Shown: piece by piece, positions 54,245 to 63,530 of the stretch
Layout of the letters: each line of letters starts with the position of its first letter
How positions within the stretch are numbered: position 1 is the first letter of the stretch
The notes under the pieces: model-generated
The model's input: the letters and a program-made list of their open reading frames with translations, nothing else
Told to the model about the DNA's origin: nothing
Databases searched by the model: none
Origin: Lichenicoccus sp965213775
GTDB lineage: Bacteria > Pseudomonadota > Alphaproteobacteria > Acetobacterales > Acetobacteraceae
Reading direction: 5' to 3'
NCBI GenBank assembly: GCA_965213775.1
Contig: CBDCAC010000004.1
Coordinates: 806,001-870,000 of the forward strand
DNA: 64,000 nucleotides
Translations under genes and position numbers: made by a program

Positions 54245-55237
54245 GCCGCGCCGTGACGACATCCGTCCGCCGCACGTGCCTGGCCTGGGCGGCGTCGGCG
54301 CTGGCGGTCTGCGGCGGCGGCGCCGCACGACGCGGAGGATCTGTTTCCACCCTGGCAGCACGGCCAGAACAACGACGCGCTCAAGCGCGGCTTCGAGTTC
54401 ACCGTGCCGGAGGTCGACGACCTCGCCGACTTCCACGGCGACATCACCGACCCGAGGCTCGTGCTCTATGTCGGCGGCAACTACTTCTTCGCGATGGCGC
54501 CGCTGGTGGCGGAGTTCGAGCGCGTGCATCCGGACTACCGGGGCCGGCTGTACTGGGAGACCATCCCGCCCGGGCTGCTGATCAGGCAGATCGAGGCAGG
54601 CGGCACGATCACCTCGGGCAACATGACGTGGACCGCGAGGCCCGACGCCTACTTCGCCGGGCTGAAGAAGATCGAACAGCTCGTGAAGACCGGTCTGCTC
54701 GCGGCGCCGGCCGTGCCGTACGTCACCAACAGCCTGACCATCATGGTGCCGAGGGACAATCCGGCGCACGTGGCGTCGCTCGCCGACCTCGGCCAGCCGG
54801 TCATCCGCCTCGCCATGCCGAACCCCGCGTTCGAAGGGATCTCGCGCCAGGTCGACGCCGCCCTGAAGAGAGCGGGCGGCGATGCGCTGCCCCGAGCCGT
54901 CTATCGGACCAAGGTCGCCGACGGCAGCACCGTGCTGACGCGCGTCCACCATCGCCAGACACCGCTGTTCCTGATGCAGGGCCTGGCGGACGCCGGCGTC
55001 ACCTGGCAGTCCGAGGCGATGTTCCAGGAGCAGGCGGGGCGCGCGATCGCCCATGTCGATATCCCGGCCGCGCAGAACAGCACCGCGATCTATGCCGGCG
55101 CGATGGTGAGGGGAGCGCCGCATCCGGAGTCGGCGAAGCTGTGGCTCGACTTCATCCGCTCCCGTACGGCACTCGCCATCTTCGAGCGATACGGGTTCAA
55201 GCCCTACCCCGCCGGCGCCGACAGGACGGACCGCTAG
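54241..55237 (+). pseudogene. ModA-like periplasmic binding protein, frameshift in signal peptide
   Basis: GTG 54241 (GTGA overlap with the upstream stop) starts a signal-like VRRTCLAWAASALAVCGGGAA. A GGC run near 54325-54335 then throws it out of frame; the mature frame begins HDAEDLFPPWQHGQNN and runs to 55237. The mature protein has LYVGGNYFFAMAPLVAEFERVHPDYRG, typical of molybdate/tungstate/phosphate-type class II binding proteins, and RGAPHPESAKLWLDFIRS near the end. No permease or ATPase lies nearby. A one-base length change in the GC-rich repeat, real or from sequencing, would repair the gene. Confidence 0.7.
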
Positions 55238-55427
55238 GATCACGCGCGGCGGCAGGACATGCGGCGGCGCGAGCGGACGATGCGGACAGGTCGGAATGAT
55301 CTCGATCGTCGATCGGTCGGATCGATACCGAGACATGGATATGGCCCGCACCGGCTCGTATCTGAGGGGTATCGGGATCGGCCACGCATCGTTCGCCTCG
55401 GCCGGCTCGAACCTTCAGGAGTTCAGT

Positions 55428-55958
55428 ATGACGCCGACCAAGACGCCCGATCTCGCGCGGCTCGCCAGGGCGACCGCGCTCCCGGCACTGCTCCTGGTGG
55501 CCGGATGCGCCAACACCAGCATCCTGAGCAGCAGCAACCCGTCCCGCGACGCGCCGCGCGCCTGGAGCGACTACGATCAGCTGCCGGTCAGGATCATGGG
55601 CAGCATCCCCGGAACGTCACCGACGGCGCTGGCATCGCTGTTCCCGTCCGCTCCTGCCTCCACGGCCGATGGCGGCCGTCACATCGTGATGTACGTCAAC
55701 GCCTCGCGGCTGCCGGCCAAGCCCGAGCTGTGCAGCGGAGCGGCGGCCTTTCGTGCCGGCGCTCAGCCCGGCGACGTGGCCTCGGTCACGGGCGCGCTGT
55801 GCGACGGCAACAGGGAGATCACCCGGGCTTCCGGCGACGTCAGGACCACCGACCAATCCTCGAGATGGCTCAGGAGAGGGTTCGACATGGTCAGGAAGCA
55901 GCTCTATTTGTCGCTGCATCCGGGCGCCAACGATCCCGCGAGCTACCAGCAGGGCTGA
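55428..55958 (+). CDS. Small exported lipoprotein, function unknown
   Basis: 176 residues from ATG 55428 with AGGAG seven bases before it. Signal peptide ending in a lipobox (ATALPALLLVAGC), so the protein is lipid-anchored. The mature part contains HIVMYVNASRLPAKPELCSG and a second Cys in GALCDGNREITR that may form a disulfide. No known family recognised. It follows the damaged binding-protein gene by 190 bp. Confidence 0.7.
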   Translation: MTPTKTPDLARLARATALPALLLVAGCANTSILSSSNPSRDAPRAWSDYDQLPVRIMGSIPGTSPTALASLFPSAPASTADGGRHIVMYVNASRLPAKPELCSGAAAFRAGAQPGDVASVTGALCDGNREITRASGDVRTTDQSSRWLRRGFDMVRKQLYLSLHPGANDPASYQQG

Positions 55959-56021
55959 ACTCCGGGGGCTTGAACGACGATGCGGCTGATCGCGCGAGCC
56001 GCATCGTGCCGGCCGCTTGCC

Positions 56022-57728
56022 TCAGCCGCTGCTCGACGCCGCCGTCACCGCCTGACGCCGGTCCTCGCGGGACCGGATGCGACCTTGATCGAGCACGATC
56101 ACCTCGTCCATGTCGCGAAGTGCCTGCGGGCGATGCGTGATCAGCAGCGTCGTCCGCCCCTGCATCAGGGTCCGCAGCCCGTCGAGCACCGCGCGTTCCG
56201 AGGCGGCGTCGAGGCCCTCGGTCGGCTCGTCGAGCAGAAGGATCGGCGCGTCCTTCAGGAGCGCGCGCGCGATGGCGAAGCGCCTCGCCTGGCCGCCGGA
56301 GAAGCGCGCCCCGTTCTCCCCGACCAGCGTCGCGAGACCACCCGGCAGCGCCGCGACGTCCTTCTCGAGATGGGCCAGGCGGAGCGCGTCGAGCAGCACG
56401 GCATCGCTCGCGCCGGGCCGCGCCAGGAGCAGGTTCTCGCGTATGCTGGTGTTGAACAGATGGGTCTGCTGCGCCACCACGCTGCACAGGGCGCGCACCG
56501 TCTCGCCGCGCAGGTCGCGCACCGAGACCCCGCCGATCGTGACGTCGCCCGACGCGTTATCCCAGAACCGCAGCAGCACGTTGAACAGGCTGGTCTTGCC
56601 CGATCCGCTGGCGCCGACGATGCCGAGCCGACGGCCCTGCGGCAGGTCGAGCTCGACGCCGTCCAGCGCCCAGGGCGCATCGGCGGCGTAGCGCATCCGC
56701 AGGTCGCGGATCCGGAGGTCGAACCGCCGCGGCGCCGCCGCTTCTCGCAGCGGCTCGGCGACCTCCGGCTCGGCGTCGACCAGCACGAAGATCCGTCGAG
56801 CCGCCGCGAGCGTCTCGCCGAGCGCCTGGAAGGCGGCCGGCAGCGGCGCCACCGCCTCGAAACTGGCCAGCACGAAGAACGCGGTCATCGTGAGTTCCGG
56901 CCCCGAGAGCCGACCCTCGCGAACCAGCGGGATCGCGACGAGGAGCGCACTGCAGAGCGCCAGCGCCGCCACCAGGCCGGACAGCGCCGTCGAGACGATG
57001 CCCAGACGCGCCTGGCGGCGCTGCTCGCCGACCAGCGAACGGGTCAGGGCGGCGATCTCCGCCTCCCTGCGCGAGATCCCCTCGTCGACCAGGAGCTCGC
57101 CCAGGCCCCGCACCGTGTCCGAGATCACGCTCCGGAGTTCCGCCCGGATCGCCACCACCCGCCCGCCGGGCCCCTGGCCGAGACGCTGCGCGGCCAGCGG
57201 CAGCACGAGGCCGGCGACGAGGAGGCAGATCGCCAGGATCAGCGCCGCCGAGGGGCTGAACAGCGCCAGGAAACCGATCAGCAGCAGCGCGCTCGCGACG
57301 GCGGCGGCGGTCGGCGCCACCACGCGGAGATAGAGATTATCGAGGCTGTCGATGTCCGAGCGGATCCGGCTCAGCAGGTCGCCGCCACGGTGACGCTGCA
57401 GGCGAGCCGGCGCCAGCGGCTCCAGGCTCTCGTAGAACCAGGCCCGCAGTGCTGCCAGCAGACGGAAGGTGGCCTCGTGCGTCACCAGACGCTCGAGATA
57501 GCGCCCGCCGGTGCGCAGCACGGCGAGGCCGCGGATCGCGGCGGCCGGCGCGAAATACTCGATCGGGGCGCCGGCGAAACCATACAGCGCCATCGCGGTG
57601 ATGAACCAGCCGGACAAGGCGAGCAGGCCGACATTGGCGAGGATGACGACGACGTTGAGCGCGATGCCGCCCGCGAGCCAACCGGCATAGCCGCGGTAGA
57701 GCGACAGCAGCCGCAGCGTCGTCCTCAC
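56022..57728 (-). CDS. cydC: Thiol exporter/heme-linked ABC transporter subunit CydC
   Basis: 568 residues: six-helix ABC exporter domain (YAGWLAGGIALNVVVILANVGLL, RHRGGDLLSRIRSDIDSLDNLYLR) followed by an ATPase with Walker A GASGSGKTS, Q-loop AQQTHLFNTSI, signature FSGGQARRFAIARALL and Walker B ILLLDEPTEGLD. With CydD it exports glutathione and cysteine to the periplasm, needed to assemble cytochrome bd. GTG start at 57728 overlaps the CydD stop (GTGA). Last gene of the cydA-cydB-small protein-cydD-cydC operon. Confidence 0.93.
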   Translation of the reverse strand: MRTTLRLLSLYRGYAGWLAGGIALNVVVILANVGLLALSGWFITAMALYGFAGAPIEYFAPAAAIRGLAVLRTGGRYLERLVTHEATFRLLAALRAWFYESLEPLAPARLQRHRGGDLLSRIRSDIDSLDNLYLRVVAPTAAAVASALLLIGFLALFSPSAALILAICLLVAGLVLPLAAQRLGQGPGGRVVAIRAELRSVISDTVRGLGELLVDEGISRREAEIAALTRSLVGEQRRQARLGIVSTALSGLVAALALCSALLVAIPLVREGRLSGPELTMTAFFVLASFEAVAPLPAAFQALGETLAAARRIFVLVDAEPEVAEPLREAAAPRRFDLRIRDLRMRYAADAPWALDGVELDLPQGRRLGIVGASGSGKTSLFNVLLRFWDNASGDVTIGGVSVRDLRGETVRALCSVVAQQTHLFNTSIRENLLLARPGASDAVLLDALRLAHLEKDVAALPGGLATLVGENGARFSGGQARRFAIARALLKDAPILLLDEPTEGLDAASERAVLDGLRTLMQGRTTLLITHRPQALRDMDEVIVLDQGRIRSREDRRQAVTAASSSG

Positions 57729-59500
57729 GCGAGGACGCCTGGCGGCAGACCCAGCGCCGGGTGCGCGGTCCTGGCGCCCGGCTCGGGCCGCCGCAGCGCC
57801 CCGGGCCGGCCGCGCGCGGCGATGCGGCCGCGATCGAGCACGACGACCTCGTCGGCGTGCCGGACCGTCGCCTCGTCGTGCGCGATCAGGAGCGTCGCGC
57901 AATTGGCGGACAGCACCCCGATGGATCGCGCGATCCGCTCTGCCAGCACGGCGTCCAGCCCGGCGACGGGCTCGTCGAGCACCAGGATGTCCGCCTCCTT
58001 GAGGAACACGCGGGCGAGCGCGATGCGCTGGATCTCGCCGCCCGACAGGCCTTGGCCGCGATCGCCGAGCATCGTGTCGTAGCCATGCGGCAGGCCGGCG
58101 ATGAGCTCGTCGGCGCCGGCGCGTTCCACCGCGCGCCGCACCGCGTCCAGGTCCGCCTCCGGCAGTCCCATGCGGATGTTCTCCAGCACCGAGCCGTGGA
58201 ACAGCACCGGGCGCTGCGGCAGCCATGCGACGCGCCGGCGCCACGCCGCCGGCGACAGCAGGGCGAGATCGACGTCGTCGGCGATCAGGCGTCCGTGCGA
58301 CGGCGACACGAAGCCGAGCAGCAGCTCCGCCAGCGTCGTCTTGCCCGAACCCGACGGGCCGACGAGGGCGACGCACGTGCCGCGCGCCAGCGTGAGATCG
58401 ATCCCGTCGAGGATCGTCGTGTCCCCATGCGAGAACCCGACGCGCTCGAAGCGGACCGTCCGCACGGCCTGGCGCGGCGACGCCACGCCGTGTTGCGGCA
58501 TGGCGGGGGGAGGCGTCTCGAGCAGCGCCACGATCGCCTCGGCGGCGCCGATCGCCTCCATCCGCGCATGATACTGCGTGCCCATCGCGCGCAGCACCCG
58601 GTAGAACTCGGGCGCCAGGAGCAGCACCGCGAGGCCCGGCAGCAGGTGCATCTCGCCGTAGTAGAGCCGGAAGCCGATATAGACCGCGACCATCGCGATG
58701 CTGATGGTCGCGAGGAACTCGAGCGCCAGCGAGGACAGGAACGCGACGCGAAGCACGGTCATGGTCGCGCGCCGGTACTCGTCGGACATGTCGGCCACCG
58801 CCTTGATCTCGGCGCGGCTCGCGTTGAACAGCTTGAGCGTCGTCAGGCCCTCGATGGCGTCGAAGACGTGCCCGCTCATGCGGGCGAGGGTTCGCCACTG
58901 CGCCTGGTTGAGCGCCTCGGTGCCCTTGCCGATGATGATCATGAACAGCGGGATCAGCGGCGCCGAGAGCGTCATGATCAGCCCCGACACCCAGTCGGTC
59001 GGGATCACGAAGGCGAGGATCGCGAACGGGATGAACGCGACGAGGGCGGTCTGCGGCAGGTAGGACGTGTAGTAGCGGCCGATGCTCTCGACCGCGTCGA
59101 AGAGCGTGCCGGCGACCTCGCCGTTGCGCTGCAGCCGCGTCCAGGACGGGCCGAGCGCCGTCACGTGCGATTGCAGCCGCGCCCGCACCGCGGGCACGAC
59201 GTGGGCGCCGGCCTCGAAGGCGGCCATGTCCGAGACGATCGAGGCGAGCGCGCGCAGCACGAAGCACGCGAGCAGCACGAGCAGCCACGGGCGGACGTCG
59301 TGCAGATCGCGCGCGCGGATCACCACCGCGTCGACGATGCGGGCCAGCACCCAGGACTGCGCGATCAGGACGACGCCGCCGAGCGCCCCCGCGGCGACGG
59401 CGACGGCGAGCGGCGCACGCGCGTCGCCCGACTGCCGCCGCAGCCATCGCTGCAGCGCCTTGCCGGTCGCGCGCGGCATCGGCGCCCGATGGGACGTCAT
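57725..59500 (-). CDS. cydD: Thiol exporter/heme-linked ABC transporter subunit CydD
   Basis: 591 residues. Exporter domain with RDLHDVRPWLLVLLACFVLRA and TLARMSGHVFDAIEGLTTLKLFNA (typical of CydD), then ATPase with Walker A GPSGSGKTT, signature LSGGEIQRIALARVFL and Walker B ILVLDEPVAGLD. Start ATG 59500 overlaps the preceding small gene (ATGA). Forms a heterodimer with CydC. Confidence 0.93.
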   Translation of the reverse strand: MTSHRAPMPRATGKALQRWLRRQSGDARAPLAVAVAAGALGGVVLIAQSWVLARIVDAVVIRARDLHDVRPWLLVLLACFVLRALASIVSDMAAFEAGAHVVPAVRARLQSHVTALGPSWTRLQRNGEVAGTLFDAVESIGRYYTSYLPQTALVAFIPFAILAFVIPTDWVSGLIMTLSAPLIPLFMIIIGKGTEALNQAQWRTLARMSGHVFDAIEGLTTLKLFNASRAEIKAVADMSDEYRRATMTVLRVAFLSSLALEFLATISIAMVAVYIGFRLYYGEMHLLPGLAVLLLAPEFYRVLRAMGTQYHARMEAIGAAEAIVALLETPPPAMPQHGVASPRQAVRTVRFERVGFSHGDTTILDGIDLTLARGTCVALVGPSGSGKTTLAELLLGFVSPSHGRLIADDVDLALLSPAAWRRRVAWLPQRPVLFHGSVLENIRMGLPEADLDAVRRAVERAGADELIAGLPHGYDTMLGDRGQGLSGGEIQRIALARVFLKEADILVLDEPVAGLDAVLAERIARSIGVLSANCATLLIAHDEATVRHADEVVVLDRGRIAARGRPGALRRPEPGARTAHPALGLPPGVLA

Positions 59501-59769
59501 CGCGCCGGCCGCCCCAAGTCGCGTGACAGGCGACGCCATTCCCCCCTCGCCAGGATGCCGAACAGGGACAGGCTGATCGCGAACGCGACCGCGGCCGCCC
59601 ATCGCTGGCCCTCGGGCATGCCGAAGATCGCGCCGCCCAGGACGACGCCGGCGATCGGGCCGACCAGGAACAGGCCGAGCACCCGGAGGTTCCAGAGCAC
59701 GAGCAGGGCGCGGTGGCCGCCTCGCCGCCGGCCGTCGTCGGACGACAGTGGGGATCGCGGCCGCGTCAC
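59497..59769 (-). CDS. Small membrane protein within the cyd operon
   Basis: 90 residues from GTG 59769, which overlaps the cydB stop (GTGA); its stop overlaps the cydD start (ATGA). A basic N-terminus, then two helices: NLRVLGLFLVGPIAGVVLGGAIFG and AAAVAFAISLSLFGILA. Tight overlaps on both sides support it as a real gene. It is too long and has two helices, so it is not a classical CydX; it may be an accessory subunit or assembly factor. Confidence 0.7.
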   Translation of the reverse strand: MTRPRSPLSSDDGRRRGGHRALLVLWNLRVLGLFLVGPIAGVVLGGAIFGMPEGQRWAAAVAFAISLSLFGILARGEWRRLSRDLGRPAR

Positions 59770-60812
59770 GTGTGGTAGGACGCCAGCTTGGCGACCCGGG
59801 CGCGGAAGACCCAGATCTGGTACCAGTTGTACATCAGCATGACCGGGAACAGCCCCGCGATCGTGAACACGAAGGTGACCAGCGAGATCTCCCGGCTCGC
59901 GGCCGCCTCGACCGTCCAGGTGCCGGGGATGATGAACGGATAGATCGTGGCCAGCAGGCCGGACGCCATGATGACGATCGTGCCGTCGAGCCAGAGGATG
60001 GCGGCCAGGTCGCGCTCCTGGACCGAGGCGCGACGCATCATGAAGGTCGTGAAGATCGCCGCCACGGGGATCGGGATCCAGGCCCAGACATGGGGACCGT
60101 ACCAGACCCGGGACGCCCACTGGAAGCTCATCACCATGAACAGCACGGTCAGCGGCACGGCGGCCAGCGCGAGGTAGAACACGATGTTGGTCCAGCGCGC
60201 CGCGTGCTTGCGGACCAGCTCCTCGGGCTCGAACCTGGCGCGCACGAACAGGCCGCCCGCGAGCGAGACCGCCATCACCGCGGCGAACCCGGTCCAGATG
60301 CTGAACGGGCTGACGAAGCGGAACGCGCCGCCGACATAGGTCGGCACCACGCCGGCCTCGTGGGTCAGCGGAAAGCCGTGCAGCACGGCGCCGACGCTCA
60401 TCCCGCCGAAGAAGGTGACGGCGAGGCTCGACACGCCGAACGCGAGGTCGGTGAAGCGCTTCCAGCGCGGTTCAGCGAGGTGGCGGAACTCGAGTGCGAC
60501 GGCTCGGGTGAGGATGCCCCAGAGCACGCACGCCAGCGGGATCATCAGGTAGCTGAAGGCCGATCCGTAGGCGAACGGGAACGAGCCGAACAGGATGCCG
60601 CCGGCGACGATCAGCCAGGTCTCGTTGGCGTCCCAGGTGCCGGCCATCGCCTGCATGATCGCGCCGCGCTCGTCCTCGTCCGGCACGAACAGGGAGAAGA
60701 TGCCGGCCCCGAGATCGGCGCCGTCGAGGATGACGTAGAGCAGGATGCTGAACGCGGTGGCGAGCCACCAGCCGATCGCGAGCACGTGCTGGGTATGGTT
60801 GAGAGCGTCCAT
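59766..60812 (-). CDS. cydB: Cytochrome bd-type quinol oxidase subunit II
   Basis: 348 residues, about nine helices. VLAIGWWLATAFSILLYVILDGADLGAGIFSLF at the N-terminus and GTWDANETWLIVAGGILFGSFPFAYGSAFSYL are family signatures; the C-terminal MLMYNWYQIWVFRARV fits too. ATG 60812 with GAGG eight bases upstream. Pairs with CydA; the operon continues by overlapping starts. Confidence 0.95.
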   Translation of the reverse strand: MDALNHTQHVLAIGWWLATAFSILLYVILDGADLGAGIFSLFVPDEDERGAIMQAMAGTWDANETWLIVAGGILFGSFPFAYGSAFSYLMIPLACVLWGILTRAVALEFRHLAEPRWKRFTDLAFGVSSLAVTFFGGMSVGAVLHGFPLTHEAGVVPTYVGGAFRFVSPFSIWTGFAAVMAVSLAGGLFVRARFEPEELVRKHAARWTNIVFYLALAAVPLTVLFMVMSFQWASRVWYGPHVWAWIPIPVAAIFTTFMMRRASVQERDLAAILWLDGTIVIMASGLLATIYPFIIPGTWTVEAAASREISLVTFVFTIAGLFPVMLMYNWYQIWVFRARVAKLASYHT

Positions 60813-60880
60813 CGTGAGCCTCGATTGATGCGCGTGCCGCCTCCGCACGATATCAGGTGGGCGATGTCGGTCGGGCGGTG

Positions 60881-62353
60881 TCAGGCCGGGTGAAGCCGGC
60901 CCGGCCTGACGGGACGCTCCGCCTTCGGCGTCTCCGTCTCGGCCTGCTCCGGCCGGGTGCCGCGTGCCAGCGTGCCGAGGCTCTCCTCGCCGCCGCGCTG
61001 GACCGGGCTGTCCATGTTCGGCCCCTGTCGGATGACCTTGCTGAGGAACCACCAGGTGCTGCCCCAGACCATCAGCTCGAAGCCGGCATAGCCGACGAGC
61101 CAGAGCAGCTCCTCCGCGATCGACAGGTGGCTGACGCCCTGCAAGGTGCGCATGACGCCGTAGACCACCCAGGGCTGACGCCCGATCTCACGCGTCCACC
61201 AGCCCACCCAGACGCTGAGGTAGGGCAGTGCCGCGCTGGCGATCGTCGCACGGAGGAACCAGACATTGCCCGCGGTGCGCGTCTGCAGGCCGCGGCGCAG
61301 GAACAGCCAGCCTCCCCAGAGCGCGATGCCGACCATGCCGAAGCCGCAGGCCACCATGACGCGGAAGCCGTAGAACGGGATCAGCATCGGCGGCCGGTCC
61401 TGCGGCGGGAAATCGTCCAGGCCCCTCACGCGGCCGGCCCAAGTGTGGGTCTCGAGCAGGCTGAGGACGTGCGGGATCGTGATCGCCCAGACGTTGCCGT
61501 CGTTGTTCGCGTTCGGCCAGGCGATCACGTGCCAGCCCGTGTTGACGCTGCCGTCGGGATTGTTGGTGTGGTAGTGGCCCTCCATGGCCGCGAGCACCGT
61601 CGGCTGGTCCTCCGAGACCGTGACGCCCATCGAGTCGCCGAGCCAGACCTGCAGCGGTGCGACGATGAGCAGCGCCAGCATCACGCCCTTCAGCGAACGC
61701 TGGAACATCGCGACGTGACGCTTCTTGAGCAGGTACCACGCCGATACGGCGGCGACGACGGCGAGCGCCTCCTCGAAGGAGGCGACGAGCATATGCGGAA
61801 AGGCGTAGATCACGTCGGGGTTGAACAGCGCCTTCCACCAGCTCGCGACGACGAAGACGCCGTTGCGAAGCGTGACGCCGGTGGGCGTCTGCATCCAGGA
61901 ATTCGCGACCAGGATCCACATCGCCGACAGGGCCGAGGATACCGCGACGTTGAAGGTCGCGAACAGATGCATGCGGCGGCTGATCTTGCCCCAGCCGAAT
62001 ACCATCAGGCCGATGAAGCCGGCCTCGTACATGAAGGCGGTGATGGTCTCGTAGCCCAGCACCTGCCCGAAGAACGGGCCGGCTGCCTGCGAGAACGGGC
62101 CGTACAGGATGCCGAAGGCGAGCTCCATCGTGATGCCGGTCGCGACACCGGCGGCGAAATTGATGATCAGCAGCCGCTCGAAGAAGCGGGTGAGGCGATA
62201 CCAGTAATCGTCATCGGTGCGGATCCAGAGCAGCTCGCCGATGAACAGCATGGCGGCCAGCCCGATCGTCAGCGGCGGATACAGGATGTGGAGCGTGGTA
62301 ATCCAGCCGAAGTCAAGCCGCGACAGCAGCACGGCCAGCGAATTCTCAGCCAT
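60881..62353 (-). CDS. cydA: Cytochrome bd-type quinol oxidase subunit I
   Basis: 490 residues. Heme ligands are visible: His in TLHILYPPLTIG (b595 site), His in IYAFPHMLVASFEEAL (b558) and the Met region in WVVYGVMRTLQGVS. The Q-loop after GDSMGVTVSEDQPTVLAAMEGHY is short, as in cyanide-insensitive (CIO) oxidases rather than the long-Q-loop type. Oxidises quinol and reduces O2 to water. First gene of the operon; the 195-bp region upstream (62354-62548) should hold its promoter. Confidence 0.95.
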   Translation of the reverse strand: MAENSLAVLLSRLDFGWITTLHILYPPLTIGLAAMLFIGELLWIRTDDDYWYRLTRFFERLLIINFAAGVATGITMELAFGILYGPFSQAAGPFFGQVLGYETITAFMYEAGFIGLMVFGWGKISRRMHLFATFNVAVSSALSAMWILVANSWMQTPTGVTLRNGVFVVASWWKALFNPDVIYAFPHMLVASFEEALAVVAAVSAWYLLKKRHVAMFQRSLKGVMLALLIVAPLQVWLGDSMGVTVSEDQPTVLAAMEGHYHTNNPDGSVNTGWHVIAWPNANNDGNVWAITIPHVLSLLETHTWAGRVRGLDDFPPQDRPPMLIPFYGFRVMVACGFGMVGIALWGGWLFLRRGLQTRTAGNVWFLRATIASAALPYLSVWVGWWTREIGRQPWVVYGVMRTLQGVSHLSIAEELLWLVGYAGFELMVWGSTWWFLSKVIRQGPNMDSPVQRGGEESLGTLARGTRPEQAETETPKAERPVRPGRLHPA

Positions 62354-62548
62354 CTCAAGATCATCCTGGCAATCTGCTGCCCGAGCGTCCCGAGACGGGT
62401 CCGCCGGTGCAGCTTGCGTGCTGGCTCATATGGGACCGGGGCCACAGCCTGTCATCATCCTGCGCCGCACCAAATGTTTACCCGCAGGGTCTTAGGCGAG
62501 CGCCACCAGCCATAAGACGGCAGCGCGATGCGGACGTTCTCCGTCACG

Positions 62549-63163
62549 CTAGGCCAGCCCGACCAGGATCGGTCGGTGATCCGATGCGCCGCGGGCGAGT
62601 GCCACCGCCGTCGCCCGATGCGGCCTGCGCACCAGGCATCGGTCGATGCGCAGCGGCACGAGGCCGTAGGCGCGATGCGTCGCGGTGCGCGGTCCGACAT
62701 CGTCGAAGCCGGGAAGGTTCGTCGCACCCAATGCGTTGTAGTCACCGATCAGGGCGTGAAGGTTCGGACAGCTCTGGAACACGTGCCGAAGCTGGCGCCG
62801 GTTCGCGCGTTGGCCGTGGTCGAGATGCACGCTCGCCACCTCGACGCCGTCCAGCTGGACGATCAGGGCGATGCGCCGCTCCAGCAGACGGAACACCGGG
62901 ACCGGCAGATCCAGCCGGGTCGCGCGTGGCAGCACGATTGCGGTCGACGTGAAGCGACCCGGGCTCCAGGCGGCCAGCCCGTGGCTGCGGCGGTGCATCG
63001 GCTCGCGCACATAGCTGCCGCCGAGCCGCTGCGGCAGGGCGTCGATGGCGGCGGTGGCTTCCTGCATCAACACGAGATCGGGACGGTGCGCGTCGACCAG
63101 CCGGCGGATGTCGTCCACCCCTGCGCCCCCCCGTCTCAGCAGGTTCCAGCTCAAGATACGCAT
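62549..63163 (-). CDS. Endonuclease/exonuclease/phosphatase-family protein
   Basis: 204 residues from ATG 63163 (ATG 63253 is an alternative). The EEP fold motifs are in order: MRILSWNLLRR, LVLMQEATAA (metal Glu), VASVHLDHGQRANR, LIGDYNALG (Asp/Asn) and the final SDHRPI (catalytic His). Members cleave phosphodiesters or phosphate esters in DNA, lipids or small molecules. It lacks a signal peptide with the short start. Independent of the cyd operon, though on the same strand. Confidence 0.8.
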   Translation of the reverse strand: MRILSWNLLRRGGAGVDDIRRLVDAHRPDLVLMQEATAAIDALPQRLGGSYVREPMHRRSHGLAAWSPGRFTSTAIVLPRATRLDLPVPVFRLLERRIALIVQLDGVEVASVHLDHGQRANRRQLRHVFQSCPNLHALIGDYNALGATNLPGFDDVGPRTATHRAYGLVPLRIDRCLVRRPHRATAVALARGASDHRPILVGLA

Positions 63164-63530
63164 GGCTCGGACGACGATCGGCTCGGCAAGCGGGCGCTCC
63201 CTCTCCCATACCCCGATCTGGGAGAGCCGCGCGCGAAGTCCAGGCTCGATCATCGTCCCGTGACGGACGCCGCGACACGCGTCGGGCGGCGCGCCATGAG
63301 GCGGCCGGGAGAGACCATGTCCTCCGATGATCACTTCGCGCGAGACATTGAAATGTACGGAAAGCCGTGTAGACAACGCGACCGACCGTCCGGGGGGATG
63401 GTGACCGCCGCCGTGACCGCGCCGACATCCTGCCGGTCTGCAAGGCGTCGGCGATCGGGAGCGGCCGCGCAAGGAGGCGTCAGGCGATGCGGCACGACCA
63501 TGCCTTCATGCGCCTTGCCGCAGCGTCGCC

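Noticed and set aside
53270..55351. 693-codon minus-strand open frame
   Set aside because: Covers the coherent plus-strand DsrE-like and ModA-like genes; composition is Arg/His/Gly-rich with no motifs, typical of a shadow in high-GC DNA.
57729..59447. Long minus-strand open frame that extends cydC upstream for about 570 codons
   Set aside because: It is the antisense-free shadow of cydD in another frame: Arg/Ala-rich, low complexity and without motifs. cydC itself starts at GTG 57728.
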